In this document: positions 19,665 to 28,118 of the stretch, one piece after another | Numbering within the stretch: position 1 is the stretch's first letter | Layout of the letters: each line of letters begins with the position of its first letter | Assembly (NCBI RefSeq): GCF_026230195.1 | Contig: NZ_CP036501.1 | Span: 186,001 to 250,000, forward strand | Reading direction: 5' to 3' | Length of the DNA: 64,000 bases | DNA from: Candidatus Paraluminiphilus aquimaris | GTDB lineage: Bacteria; Pseudomonadota; Gammaproteobacteria; Pseudomonadales; Halieaceae | Position numbers and translations under genes: made by a program | The notes under the pieces: generated by a model | The model's input: only the letters and a program-made list of their open reading frames with translations | Databases searched by the model: none | Told to the model about the DNA's origin: nothing

Positions 19665-22600
19665 ATGTCACGTTCATTATGCGGTCTACTCTCAGGGGCA
19701 GCGCTTGCCCTCCTCACGACGATACCCGTCGCTTTCGCAGAACCCGTTAAAGAAAACATTGGCCTATTTGGTGGCTACGTAGCGGACATCCTCGCGCTTG
19801 ACGACAGCGGTACAACCGAGTTGCTCATCGCAGTAGAAAACAGTCAGCGCGGTGTCTATCGCTATGACACCTCAAGCATGACTTGGGGTTCAGAGACTAA
19901 CCCCCCGGGAACAGCACTGGCGGCTAGTGATAAAACACCCGGCTACGCAAGCCAACTAGAAGGCTACCCCGGTCAGCCAGAATTTGCGTTTGCAACCCTT
20001 AGCAATGATAGAACCGGTATGAATCGGCGTCTCTATGGGCACGCGGATTACGGCCGTGCCGTAACGGGCACTCTAGTTTGGGAGGAGATTAACGATCCAA
20101 CGTCCGGAGCAACCTACGATGATGTTGTCATCATGCATGGACACGCCTCGGGTATGTACTTTGCGCAGAGGGATAAGATCAATGTAATCACTCGCTCGAG
20201 CGGTAGTTTGAGTATCTCGAGTATTTTTGAGATGAGCGATATCACCAGCTTGAGCTCTGCGATGGACTGGGAGGTGGTGGACTTTGCGCTAACCGACGTC
20301 AGTAAAGCTTATGTCGCAATTCGTAACGGCATGACCGATGCGTACCGACTCTATGAAATCAGCCCCTCTAGCGCACCAACCCGCATCACGCTTCCAGCCG
20401 CAGCACCTATCGAATTAAGAACAGGTGTCTGCCCGCTGTCAGACTGTGACGTCAAAGTGGAGTTGGTAACCACCGATTTAGCCGACGCAACGGGTGACAC
20501 CCTTTACATTGCTGGCTCCTCTGTAAACGCGATGATTTTTAAGTCAACAGATGGAGGCTCGACTTGGGACCAAGGAGCTGATTTTCAGTGCATCAATAAC
20601 ACGGCCTGCGGTGGTGGTGAATTCTATGACGGGTACCCCCGTGGCGACGTTGCACGCTACAAGGGCACGGCAACAAGCGGCACAGAAAGTCGCTATGTCT
20701 TTATTGGTAGAGTTGTCTTCGACAACGATACGCCGAGCTCAGGCTGGCAGACAACGGCCAAACTCTCTACGACGGTGATGTCGAGCGGCAGCCCGGTGAT
20801 CGTTGAATCTAATGCGAATGATCCTGCGGTTGAGCTTGACCCCAACGATTCAACAAAGGTCTACATCGCGACTGACCTTGCGATTGGAGAGATGACGCAC
20901 ACAACCGGCTACCTCAGCTCGGGAAGTGAGATTGCCGCAGCTCAAGGAATCGAAGGACTGATTATCAATGACCTGGATTATTTTGAGATCTCGCCTACCG
21001 AGAAGCATCTGTGGATCGCCACCAAGAGTGGGGCCGCTTTTGCACCTAACTATGATCCAACAAACCCAACGTCCGTTTCAGCAGCCTCAAGCTGGGTATT
21101 CCCTATTTTTGCAGGGGGTGATGGCGCGCCTCACAGAGCCGTCATCATTGATCCCAATGACAAAGCTAACGTGTTGATGGGGATTGGTTCGGTTTACCGA
21201 AATGAGACAGGAGACGGTATCGATCCGTCGAGCGGTGTGTATGACCCGGTTTTGGTAGCCGATAACTCGAACTGGTCGAGAGTGTTCGACCCTGAAAATT
21301 TTGCAACAGACCCCTCTGTCGACCCAACAACAACAGATCCACTTTTTGGTGACAACGTGATGCGTTCCTACGCGACGGCTCTTGAGTGGCAGACAAGCTC
21401 AGCAGGGAGCTGTGACCGTGCCTATCTCAGTATCGCTAATACTGATGAGGGCGAACAGGGGGGTATTTTCTACTCCGATGATGACGGTGGAACGTGGACC
21501 GCCGACACATTGAGCTCGGGTCGCTTTAGTGCGCCAGTCAATACACTACTGTCAAACGATAACTTCTTGTGGGCTGGCGTAGGCGACGAATTTGGGCGGT
21601 CCAGTCTCAGTGGCATCTACGCGCGGGTGAGCCTATGTGCCAGCAATGACTGGTGGAAACCGACACATACAGATCCCATCTTCACAGCGATTCAAGCCGA
21701 CGACTATGTCGTTGCAATAGATGGTGCGACAACACCGTCAGAGGCCTCCATCACTGCTCGAGCCTATATTGGCTCAAACGAAATAGAGAGCACACCACCA
21801 ACCTCTTCACCGACCTATCGAGTAACAAAGGCGGAGCTTCAAAACTCAACTAGCTGCTCGGGCTTCGCGTGCTGGCAATTCACCGATGTAACGCCCTCGA
21901 GTATTTATGGTCCGGTAAGTGCTGTCGCGGTTGATCCAAGCGACACAGCGCATGTTTGGGTGTCGTATTCAAACTGTATACAAGAGTCCACCGATGGTGG
22001 CTCTACGTGGTCCGACTTTGGCGGTGCTTGCACCGATGACCACGAGGACGTGGTGGCCTTGGTATATGACGACTTGATTGCAGGAACCTCGCAGGGCGCC
22101 TATGCCTATGCATCTGAGCCCTCGGAGGAGACCGATAGCGACGCGGACGGCGTTTCGGACGAAGAGGATGCCTTCCCAGACGATCCTGCAGCATCTGTGG
22201 ATACCGATGAAGATGGTATGCCCGATGAATGGAACGCAGGTGCAACGGAGATCCAAATTTCAGAGTCCAGCCTGACGCTGGATGACGACGATGATAATGA
22301 TGGCTTTACGGATGTGGAGGAGGCAGACGCAGGAACTGACCCCCAATCCGCCAATTCAACGCCTTTACCATCTGGACTGAGCATTGCACTCATCGCCGCC
22401 GTACTGAATACATCAGAAGAGGCGAGCTCACCCGCGAGCTTTGACTTCACCGCCGACTTTGAAAGCCAGGATCCGTCGGCGGACGCACCCGTTACGGGTT
22501 GGAGTGTTTACGTCAATGTCTTCACTGGCGATGCCTACGCCTATGGGTATGGATTTGACGCCAAAGTGAACGATGAGCAGGCACTGAACATCTCAGATGA

Positions 22601-23036
22601 AGTTGGTACCGGACAAGGAGCCCAATCCTTAAACGTCTATTCCGACTACAGTAATCGGGAGGCGCAAGAGAGCGGGCAACGTGTCGAGGTAAACGTTTAT
22701 CGCGAGTTTACGATCGACGCTGCCGATACCGGTGACATTCGCTTCGAGTTCGACGCAAAACGCCCCTCAGATACATCCTTAGGCATCAATTCGCCGGGGT
22801 CAGCCGCGGGCTTTATTAAAATTCTTGACCCCAACAACGGCTATCAAACAGTCGTGTACGAGACGGTTGATACGACAAATATCTCATCGTCAACTTGGTC
22901 TCGTCTGGGAGTCGAAGTAACGCTGGATGGGGCTACGCAAGCTGGGCTGCTAATTCAGTTTGGCTTCACCGTATCGTCGACAAACGATGCTGCTTCAGGG
23001 GTTCTCTACGATAACGCCACAGCCTTTAGGAAATAG
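19665..23036 (+). CDS. Large secreted protein: Asp-box beta-propeller, calcium-binding Asp-rich repeats and C-terminal beta domain
   Basis: 1123 residues. The start at 19665 follows a GAGGGAAG ribosome site and opens a signal peptide ending VAFA. Residues to about 820 contain Asp-box motifs (STDGGSTWDQG, DDDGGTWTAD, STDGGSTWSDFG), as in sialidase-like or VPS10-like propellers. About 825-900 is a thrombospondin type 3-like calcium region (DSDADGVSDEEDAFPDD, DTDEDGMPDEW, DDDDDNDGFTDVEEADAGTD). The last 190 residues look like a jelly-roll carbohydrate- or surface-binding domain. No catalytic residues could be recognised. Probably an extracellular or cell-surface protein; it stands alone with its own terminator. 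Confidence 0.85.
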   Translation: MSRSLCGLLSGAALALLTTIPVAFAEPVKENIGLFGGYVADILALDDSGTTELLIAVENSQRGVYRYDTSSMTWGSETNPPGTALAASDKTPGYASQLEGYPGQPEFAFATLSNDRTGMNRRLYGHADYGRAVTGTLVWEEINDPTSGATYDDVVIMHGHASGMYFAQRDKINVITRSSGSLSISSIFEMSDITSLSSAMDWEVVDFALTDVSKAYVAIRNGMTDAYRLYEISPSSAPTRITLPAAAPIELRTGVCPLSDCDVKVELVTTDLADATGDTLYIAGSSVNAMIFKSTDGGSTWDQGADFQCINNTACGGGEFYDGYPRGDVARYKGTATSGTESRYVFIGRVVFDNDTPSSGWQTTAKLSTTVMSSGSPVIVESNANDPAVELDPNDSTKVYIATDLAIGEMTHTTGYLSSGSEIAAAQGIEGLIINDLDYFEISPTEKHLWIATKSGAAFAPNYDPTNPTSVSAASSWVFPIFAGGDGAPHRAVIIDPNDKANVLMGIGSVYRNETGDGIDPSSGVYDPVLVADNSNWSRVFDPENFATDPSVDPTTTDPLFGDNVMRSYATALEWQTSSAGSCDRAYLSIANTDEGEQGGIFYSDDDGGTWTADTLSSGRFSAPVNTLLSNDNFLWAGVGDEFGRSSLSGIYARVSLCASNDWWKPTHTDPIFTAIQADDYVVAIDGATTPSEASITARAYIGSNEIESTPPTSSPTYRVTKAELQNSTSCSGFACWQFTDVTPSSIYGPVSAVAVDPSDTAHVWVSYSNCIQESTDGGSTWSDFGGACTDDHEDVVALVYDDLIAGTSQGAYAYASEPSEETDSDADGVSDEEDAFPDDPAASVDTDEDGMPDEWNAGATEIQISESSLTLDDDDDNDGFTDVEEADAGTDPQSANSTPLPSGLSIALIAAVLNTSEEASSPASFDFTADFESQDPSADAPVTGWSVYVNVFTGDAYAYGYGFDAKVNDEQALNISDEVGTGQGAQSLNVYSDYSNREAQESGQRVEVNVYREFTIDAADTGDIRFEFDAKRPSDTSLGINSPGSAAGFIKILDPNNGYQTVVYETVDTTNISSSTWSRLGVEVTLDGATQAGLLIQFGFTVSSTNDAASGVLYDNATAFRK

Positions 23037-23037
23037 A

Positions 23038-23085
23038 TATTCGGGTGGCAACCTCAGGTTGTCGCCCGAAATTTCCTTTTTGTTT
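23038..23085 (+). terminator. Rho-independent terminator of the large secreted protein gene
   Basis: A 14-pair stem (with G-T pairs) beginning TTCGGG and ending CCCGAA around a TCA loop, followed by a T-rich tract, starting right after the stop codon. Confidence 0.85.
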
Positions 23086-23180
23086 CTCATGACCCCCTAG
23101 AAAAGGGAGATACGCTCACGCACTGCGGGCGGCGAGCTTTTTGTTTACACTGCCTGACGAAAATATTTGAGGGCAGCTTC

Positions 23181-24041
23181 ATGGGCACAAAACTCGTATC
23201 AATTTCTGTTGTCGTCACGTTGACCGTTCTCGGTATCTCGTGGCTTGGCGATCAAACGGGCTCAAGCCTTTACGGACTGCCGCTCATGGCGGCAATGGCA
23301 CTGGGTGTATTTATTGTTCAGTGGATTGGGCTTACACACGCGCGACTCTTTGAGACCGAGCACTACTTCGATTTAGTAGGAAGCCTGACGTATATCACCG
23401 TTACCATCCTCGCTATTCAGCAAGCGGCTGACTTTGGTCTACGACAACAACTGATTGCTGGGGCTGTCATTGTCTGGGCAGCGCGACTTGGACCGTTCCT
23501 CTTCATGCGGATCCAAAAAGCCGGAGAGGACCGTCGCTTCAGAAAGATCAAACTTTCCACACCGCGGTTTCTGCTTACATGGACCCTTCAGGGAACATGG
23601 GTATTCATTACGGCCGGTGCTGCCTTGGCCGCCATCATGACCCCAAACGCGAGCCCTCTCGGCAATGTTTTCTTTGTGGGTGTCGCAATGTGGGTTGTTG
23701 GTATGGGTATCGAGGTGATTGCCGACAACCAAAAGAGTGCGTTCAAAGCCAACCCTGTCAACGAAGGTAAATTCATCAACACCGGTATCTGGGCGCGCTC
23801 ACAGCACCCTAACTACTTTGGGGAAATTTTGTTGTGGGCAGGTGTTGCCGTTATGGCCTTGCCCTCTCTGAGTGGCAGCGCTTACATCTTCTTGGTGTCG
23901 CCGTTCTTTGTTGCATTGCTGCTCACTAAAATTAGTGGCGTTCCGCTACTTCGTAAGTCTGGCGATGAGCGCTGGGGCGATGACCCCGAGTATCAAGCCT
24001 ATCGGAAGAATACGCCGACTCTGATTCCTCGACTCTTTTGA
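23181..24041 (+). CDS. DUF1295 family integral membrane protein (steroid 5-alpha-reductase-like)
   Basis: 286 residues with about seven hydrophobic helices. The C-terminal half has GKFINTGIWARSQHPNYFGE and DPEYQAYRKNTPTLIPRLF, the signature of DUF1295, related to 3-oxo-5-alpha-steroid 4-dehydrogenases and isoprenylcysteine methyltransferases. The Asn/His-Pro-Asn-Tyr motif forms the cofactor-binding site in relatives. Bacterial members have no agreed substrate. It has its own promoter region and shares the following bidirectional terminator. Confidence 0.85.
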   Translation: MGTKLVSISVVVTLTVLGISWLGDQTGSSLYGLPLMAAMALGVFIVQWIGLTHARLFETEHYFDLVGSLTYITVTILAIQQAADFGLRQQLIAGAVIVWAARLGPFLFMRIQKAGEDRRFRKIKLSTPRFLLTWTLQGTWVFITAGAALAAIMTPNASPLGNVFFVGVAMWVVGMGIEVIADNQKSAFKANPVNEGKFINTGIWARSQHPNYFGEILLWAGVAVMALPSLSGSAYIFLVSPFFVALLLTKISGVPLLRKSGDERWGDDPEYQAYRKNTPTLIPRLF

Positions 24042-24054
24042 GAAAGATACCGAC

Positions 24055-24090
24055 ACAAAAAAGCCGGCAATCGCCGGCTTTTTTATTTTT
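24055..24090. terminator. Bidirectional terminator
   Basis: AAGCCGGC-AATC-GCCGGCTT with an A run on the left and T runs on the right, between two convergent genes (23181-24041 and 24142-25086). Confidence 0.9.
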
Positions 24091-24141
24091 TGCCCCAACT
24101 AGCTACCGCCTTCATCTTTTGAAGACCGTTTAACCCTCTGC

Positions 24142-25086
24142 CTAAGCGTATTGCACTTGGAGACTCGCTAGGCAAGAGTGAAAACCTTCCATTGTAGTCT
24201 CCACAATCTCTTCGGCTGATCTGGCCTCATTGATTCTTCCCATCACCTGACCCGTCAAGGGGATGGCCGCCTCTAAATCACCGCCAAAGTAGAGATCAAG
24301 AATATTCGCCATGTGCTCAAACGGCTGGAACTGCCCCATGAGCTCAAGCTCACCAGTGCGCTCCGTCCGCATGGCACGAAGTGCCGGTCGACCCTGCTGG
24401 TTTAAAAACACGGTATCGGTCTCTTTACCTTCGTAAATCGCGTTCTTCCAGTTCGGATGAACTGGTGAGTCTGCACAGCTCAACATAGCGGTGCCCAGCT
24501 GGACCCCTTCGGCACCCATTGCAAATGCGGCGGCCATTGTGGGCCCATCGCAAATACCACCGGCGGCAATAATCGGGACCTCGGTGCGCTCGCGAATAAG
24601 TGGCAATAGAACCATAGTTGAAACCGGTCTGGGATTCTTGAAGCCGCCACCCTCGCCGCCCTCGACCACGAGGCCATCAACGCCAGCATCCAGGGCCTTA
24701 AGCGCCATATCTAAGGTGGGTACAACATGAAACACTTTGATTCCCGCCTCTTGAAATACGCGAGTGCATAAATCAGGGCTTCCTGACGAGGTCGTCACAA
24801 ATTTGATGTCCTGCTCGATCACGAAATCGATCACGTTTGTGCCCTTCACAAACGCGAGTGCCACGTTCATCCCGAAAGGCTTATCGGTCATCTCATGCAT
24901 CTTGGCGACTTCACCCTTGATCGCCTCAAAGTCACCCGAGGAAGTTTCGATAATACCCATCGCACCTGCGTTTGACACAGCAGAGGCCAGCTGAGCACGG
25001 GCTATCCAGCCCATGGGTGCTTGGAGAATCGGGTAGTCGACACCGGTCATCTCAGTGACGCGATTTTTAATAGGGGCTGGTTTCAC
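24142..25086 (-). CDS. Nitronate monooxygenase family FMN enzyme
   Basis: 314 residues of the 2-nitropropane dioxygenase barrel. Landmarks are YPILQAPMGWIARAQLASAVSNAGAMG, VDGLVVEGGEGGGF, PIIAAGGICDGPTMAAAFAMGAEGVQLGTAML. These bind FMN and, in characterised members, oxidise alkyl nitronates; some family members are instead enoyl reductases linked to fatty acid metabolism. The substrate here is not determined. The start at 25086 is followed by MKPAPIKNRVTEMTG, a usual N-terminus. Confidence 0.9.
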   Translation of the reverse strand: MKPAPIKNRVTEMTGVDYPILQAPMGWIARAQLASAVSNAGAMGIIETSSGDFEAIKGEVAKMHEMTDKPFGMNVALAFVKGTNVIDFVIEQDIKFVTTSSGSPDLCTRVFQEAGIKVFHVVPTLDMALKALDAGVDGLVVEGGEGGGFKNPRPVSTMVLLPLIRERTEVPIIAAGGICDGPTMAAAFAMGAEGVQLGTAMLSCADSPVHPNWKNAIYEGKETDTVFLNQQGRPALRAMRTERTGELELMGQFQPFEHMANILDLYFGGDLEAAIPLTGQVMGRINEARSAEEIVETTMEGFHSCLASLQVQYA

Positions 25087-25306
25087 ATCGACCTCTTTTA
25101 TTTTGAATCATAGGCGTCGCAACATACCGGACACAGATATTGGGTCAAGTGAGCGTCAAAAAAGCGAAATTGGCAGCGAGAAAAAAATGAAGCCATGTAC
25201 GTTTGGAGGAGGCGCAGACATCATTCGGAACGCTTTAAGGTGTATTGAGTAGGGGTGGTAATTCCCTACTCGTTCACCACGAGGGCTAGGTTAATCACAC
25301 TAAATT

Positions 25307-25341
25307 TCGCATTGCCCCAAGAATCCCTCAAGGCAATGCGA
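25307..25341 (-). terminator. Inverted repeat after the M43 metalloprotease gene
   Basis: Ten-pair perfect arms TCGCATTGCC/GGCAATGCGA with a 15-base loop starting five bases after the stop; only a short T tract follows on the minus strand, so it could be a terminator or a 3' mRNA stabiliser. Confidence 0.5.
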
Positions 25342-25346
25342 TGATC

Positions 25347-26318
25347 TTAAATAGCATCGAGATTCCGATAAGTCAGACTTTGTTCGTACGCACGCTCAAC
25401 TTGTCCGCTTGAGAACCGGAACATACAGGAGTCGTCGGTGTAATCCATATAGTTGAACACATCATCGTCTGGAGACTTCCTACAGCTATCGGTACCGACA
25501 GGGCAACCGTAGTTGGGGGAGCGGACTGCTGGCGTATCTGCTACGAAGTCTCCACCTCCACGACAGCCGCCTTGGAAGGTGTGATAAAGACCCAACCAAT
25601 GACCTACTTCGTGAACTGTTGTGTCACCGCCGTTGTATGGCTCAGCAATGCCGCCTGGAAGCGAGGCCCCTAAGACGACAATGCCGTCGTTGCTCGGTGC
25701 ACTCGTGTAAGAGCTTGGGAACGTCGCCCAGCCTAATAAGCCACCACCTGGATTACTAACATAAATATTGAGATCACCCCGATCACCGCGGCGAAGCGAT
25801 GATTTCATTTGCGCTTCCGCGGCACTTCCCGGTCCGGCGGTGTACCAACTTGTATTGTCGTAGCGGTCGATCCCACCGATCTGCTGGAAATAATAGGGCG
25901 TTGAAGAAAAGGCCGCATTGAGCACCTGAATCTGCTCTAAGACCTGTGAATCGCTTGCCGGGCAAGAACCGCCACTCGTGCAAATCACATTGATGTAAGT
26001 CTCAATAACGATAGATCCCGGACTTGGAACCGTTGTTGTCGGCGGCTCTTCACCGCCACCACCGCCACCGCCATTGCCATTGCCATTACCACCTCCAGGG
26101 CGATCAGGCTTCTTTCCGTTTTTCACTTGACGTAAAAGGTCTCTAAAGCGCTTTTCTTCTTTAGCCGCTTTTGCCGCACCTGGGTGCTCGGTACCACAGC
26201 GAAGAAATTTTGCGTTGCTATTGGCATTCTCGATTGCAGAGTCACTGGGACCAGCAAGCAAGTTTGGGGCATTTGACGCGGATGCTATGGCAACCGCAAG
26301 AGGGAGAAGTAATCTCAT
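25347..26318 (-). CDS. Secreted pappalysin-like zinc metalloprotease (M43 family)
   Basis: 323 residues. A signal peptide (about 1-22) is followed by a charged propeptide-like region and a glycine/asparagine linker (75-90). The metzincin site is HEVGHWLGLYHTF (His236, Glu237, His240, His246), with GGCRGGGDFVADTPAV behind it and the Met-turn FNYMDYTDDSC (Met291). Cysteine pairs fit an exported enzyme. Likely an extracellular endopeptidase; the specificity is unknown. It is monocistronic. Confidence 0.92.
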   Translation of the reverse strand: MRLLLPLAVAIASASNAPNLLAGPSDSAIENANSNAKFLRCGTEHPGAAKAAKEEKRFRDLLRQVKNGKKPDRPGGGNGNGNGGGGGGGEEPPTTTVPSPGSIVIETYINVICTSGGSCPASDSQVLEQIQVLNAAFSSTPYYFQQIGGIDRYDNTSWYTAGPGSAAEAQMKSSLRRGDRGDLNIYVSNPGGGLLGWATFPSSYTSAPSNDGIVVLGASLPGGIAEPYNGGDTTVHEVGHWLGLYHTFQGGCRGGGDFVADTPAVRSPNYGCPVGTDSCRKSPDDDVFNYMDYTDDSCMFRFSSGQVERAYEQSLTYRNLDAI

Positions 26319-26492
26319 GCTATGCGCTCCTCTACGTGCAGACCCAGTCCCTTCCTATCCCTGGTTTCTGCGTAAAAAAAAGCGCATCCATGCAATGTAG
26401 TCGTTAACTACAACGTCAACACTATAAGAATTTTCCTTTGCGTACCACTATCACACTTCAAAAGTTCGCCTCTGATCCAGACGTCAGAGCTC

Positions 26493-27101
26493 TTAAACCC
26501 GGTGTTGTATCCACCACTCCATCTCTTCAATGTGGTCTTTGCCGAAGAACTGCTCGTCGCCAACGAAGAAAGCAGGAATTCCAAAGACACCGCGATCAAC
26601 GGCCCCTTGTGTATTGGCAACCAAAGCCGCTTTTACCTCAGGGTCCTGCGTTGCCTCCAATAAACCTTGCCCATCAAAGCCCGCATCATTAAAAGCTTTA
26701 ACGAACACCTCTGGGTCATCCATCTTCAAACCGTTTTCCCACATCATTTTAACGCCCGCCTCGACATATGCGGTGACATCATTGTCGCGTCCATAAGCAA
26801 CGCATGCGCGCATCAAAAGTAGGGTGTTAACGGGAAAATGCGGGTTCATCGTAAATTTAGTGAACCCATGGCGGTCGCAATAACGCTCCATTTCACGCAT
26901 AAACATAGCGTTTTTTCCGGCGACGCCTGCGAAATTCATCATGGGCGGCTGATTGTTAGTCGACTTGAAGATACCGCCGAGTAGGCAGGGGGTGATCTCG
27001 AGTGTTGCGCCCGTTCGTTGAGCTACATCTTTAACCGTGAAATAAGACAAGTAGGCATTTGGACTGCCAAAGTCAAAAATAAACTCGATGGTTTTACTCA
27101 T
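26493..27101 (-). CDS. DsbA-fold 2-hydroxychromene-2-carboxylate isomerase family protein
   Basis: 202 residues. FDFGSPNAYLSYF at the N-terminus and GAVDRGVFGIPAFFVGDEQFFGKD near the C-terminus are the hallmarks of the HCCA isomerase/GST-kappa family. There is no CxxC, so it is not a disulfide oxidase. Studied members use glutathione to isomerise a naphthalene breakdown product, but many are annotated only by fold. It is followed by no aromatic catabolism genes, so the substrate is open. Confidence 0.87.
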   Translation of the reverse strand: MSKTIEFIFDFGSPNAYLSYFTVKDVAQRTGATLEITPCLLGGIFKSTNNQPPMMNFAGVAGKNAMFMREMERYCDRHGFTKFTMNPHFPVNTLLLMRACVAYGRDNDVTAYVEAGVKMMWENGLKMDDPEVFVKAFNDAGFDGQGLLEATQDPEVKAALVANTQGAVDRGVFGIPAFFVGDEQFFGKDHIEEMEWWIQHRV

Positions 27102-27304
27102 GGGGATCCCTCACTGTCTTATTTTATTCAGATGCTTAGTAGGCCAATAAACCTCTCGCATGTCCATGAGGGACTCCCGAAATAAACCAAGCGATGCAGG
27201 CATACCCGCGAAAACATGAAAACCTTGGAAAACTCGGGGGCTGTCGATACGACAAGGGGGAATCACTTCGTTGGCGAGAAGTCCTTCCCCTAAAAGGGCC
27301 AGTC

Positions 27305-27718
27305 TCAAGCGAACAAAATAACCAACAGACCAACCAACTGCAGCATATTAATAAGCACAGACAGCTTGTGCCCGCGATCAAATCGAGTGCCCGCGGCAGC
27401 ATCCCCAGCAAGCTGCGCGTCACGCGCATCATTAATTTTTGGAACAAGCGACTGCCGAACCCACAGCGTACTCAAAGCCACCGCTAAACAGACGGTTGCA
27501 GGAACGCTCAGCACTAACCCCACCCCCCCTTGGTAAAGGGCAAAAGCGAGTGCACTTAGCGTAATCATAAAAACGTAATAGCGCGGGAACATCGACCGTA
27601 AAAACTGCCCTGCCTCAACTTCGGGCAATGACGTGAATACAATAGGCGCCACGACAATGGGGAAAAAAAGCATCCCGCCTAGCAGCAATAAAACGACCGC
27701 ATTCGCCAGCTCAATCAT
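27305..27718 (-). CDS. DUF4149-like small integral membrane protein
   Basis: 137 residues with four predicted membrane helices (about 5-30, 48-66, 68-88, 116-136). The pattern FPIVVAPIVFTSLPEVEAGQFLRSMFPRYY resembles the DUF4149/TMEM205 family. Function unknown. It follows the DUF2805 gene by 15 bases on the same strand, so they form an operon. Confidence 0.75.
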   Translation of the reverse strand: MIELANAVVLLLLGGMLFFPIVVAPIVFTSLPEVEAGQFLRSMFPRYYVFMITLSALAFALYQGGVGLVLSVPATVCLAVALSTLWVRQSLVPKINDARDAQLAGDAAAGTRFDRGHKLSVLINMLQLVGLLVILFA

Positions 27719-27733
27719 CTGTCATCCTTTATT

Positions 27734-27997
27734 TCAGCGCTTATATTGGGTCGGGCAGTATCCGCGTCCCACGTCAAAACCACGTAACTTTCTGTGCTTG
27801 GTAACCCGGCCAGAGACCCTTTTTCGCCACAAACGAAACGAACTTGGCTTCATGGTGCGTCGCATGAGTTTGATTGTTTCAGGTTCGCTGAGTCCAAACG
27901 TCGCTTCTATTACCTCAAACGGTGTTCGATCCTCCCACGCCATTTCAACGACACGAGATATGTCAGATTCGGAAAGTGCCGCTGCAGGATTACTCAT
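27734..27997 (-). CDS. DUF2805 (TIGR03643) family small protein
   Basis: 87 residues. ISRVVEMAWEDRTPFEVIEATFGLSE and IKLMRRTMKPSSFRLWRKRV, ending in a basic HRKLRGFDVGRGYCPTQYKR, match the TIGR03643/DUF2805 family. The N-terminal part looks like a helix-turn-helix and the tail is strongly basic, so nucleic-acid binding is plausible but unproven. First gene of a two-gene operon with the membrane protein at 27305. Confidence 0.82.
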   Translation of the reverse strand: MSNPAAALSESDISRVVEMAWEDRTPFEVIEATFGLSEPETIKLMRRTMKPSSFRLWRKRVSGRVTKHRKLRGFDVGRGYCPTQYKR

Positions 27998-28118
27998 GCG
28001 GCAAGATTAACAACCCGAGAAGGCGCCCAACCTTGCCGTTAGGGCTTTGTTCGGGTTCTTTGTTGGAGGGGTGGCCGACAACAGCTCAGTCCGGCCCGGA
28101 CTCATCATTCGAAAGCAA

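Noticed and set aside
22106-22450. Serine-rich minus-strand frame opposite the calcium-binding repeats
   Set aside because: Serine bias is the antisense reflection of Asp/Glu-rich codons in the large secreted protein.
27111-27308. 65-codon minus-strand frame with a TTG start overlapping the DUF4149 stop
   Set aside because: Rare start, no recognised family and no signal or membrane segment. The TTGA overlap could be chance.
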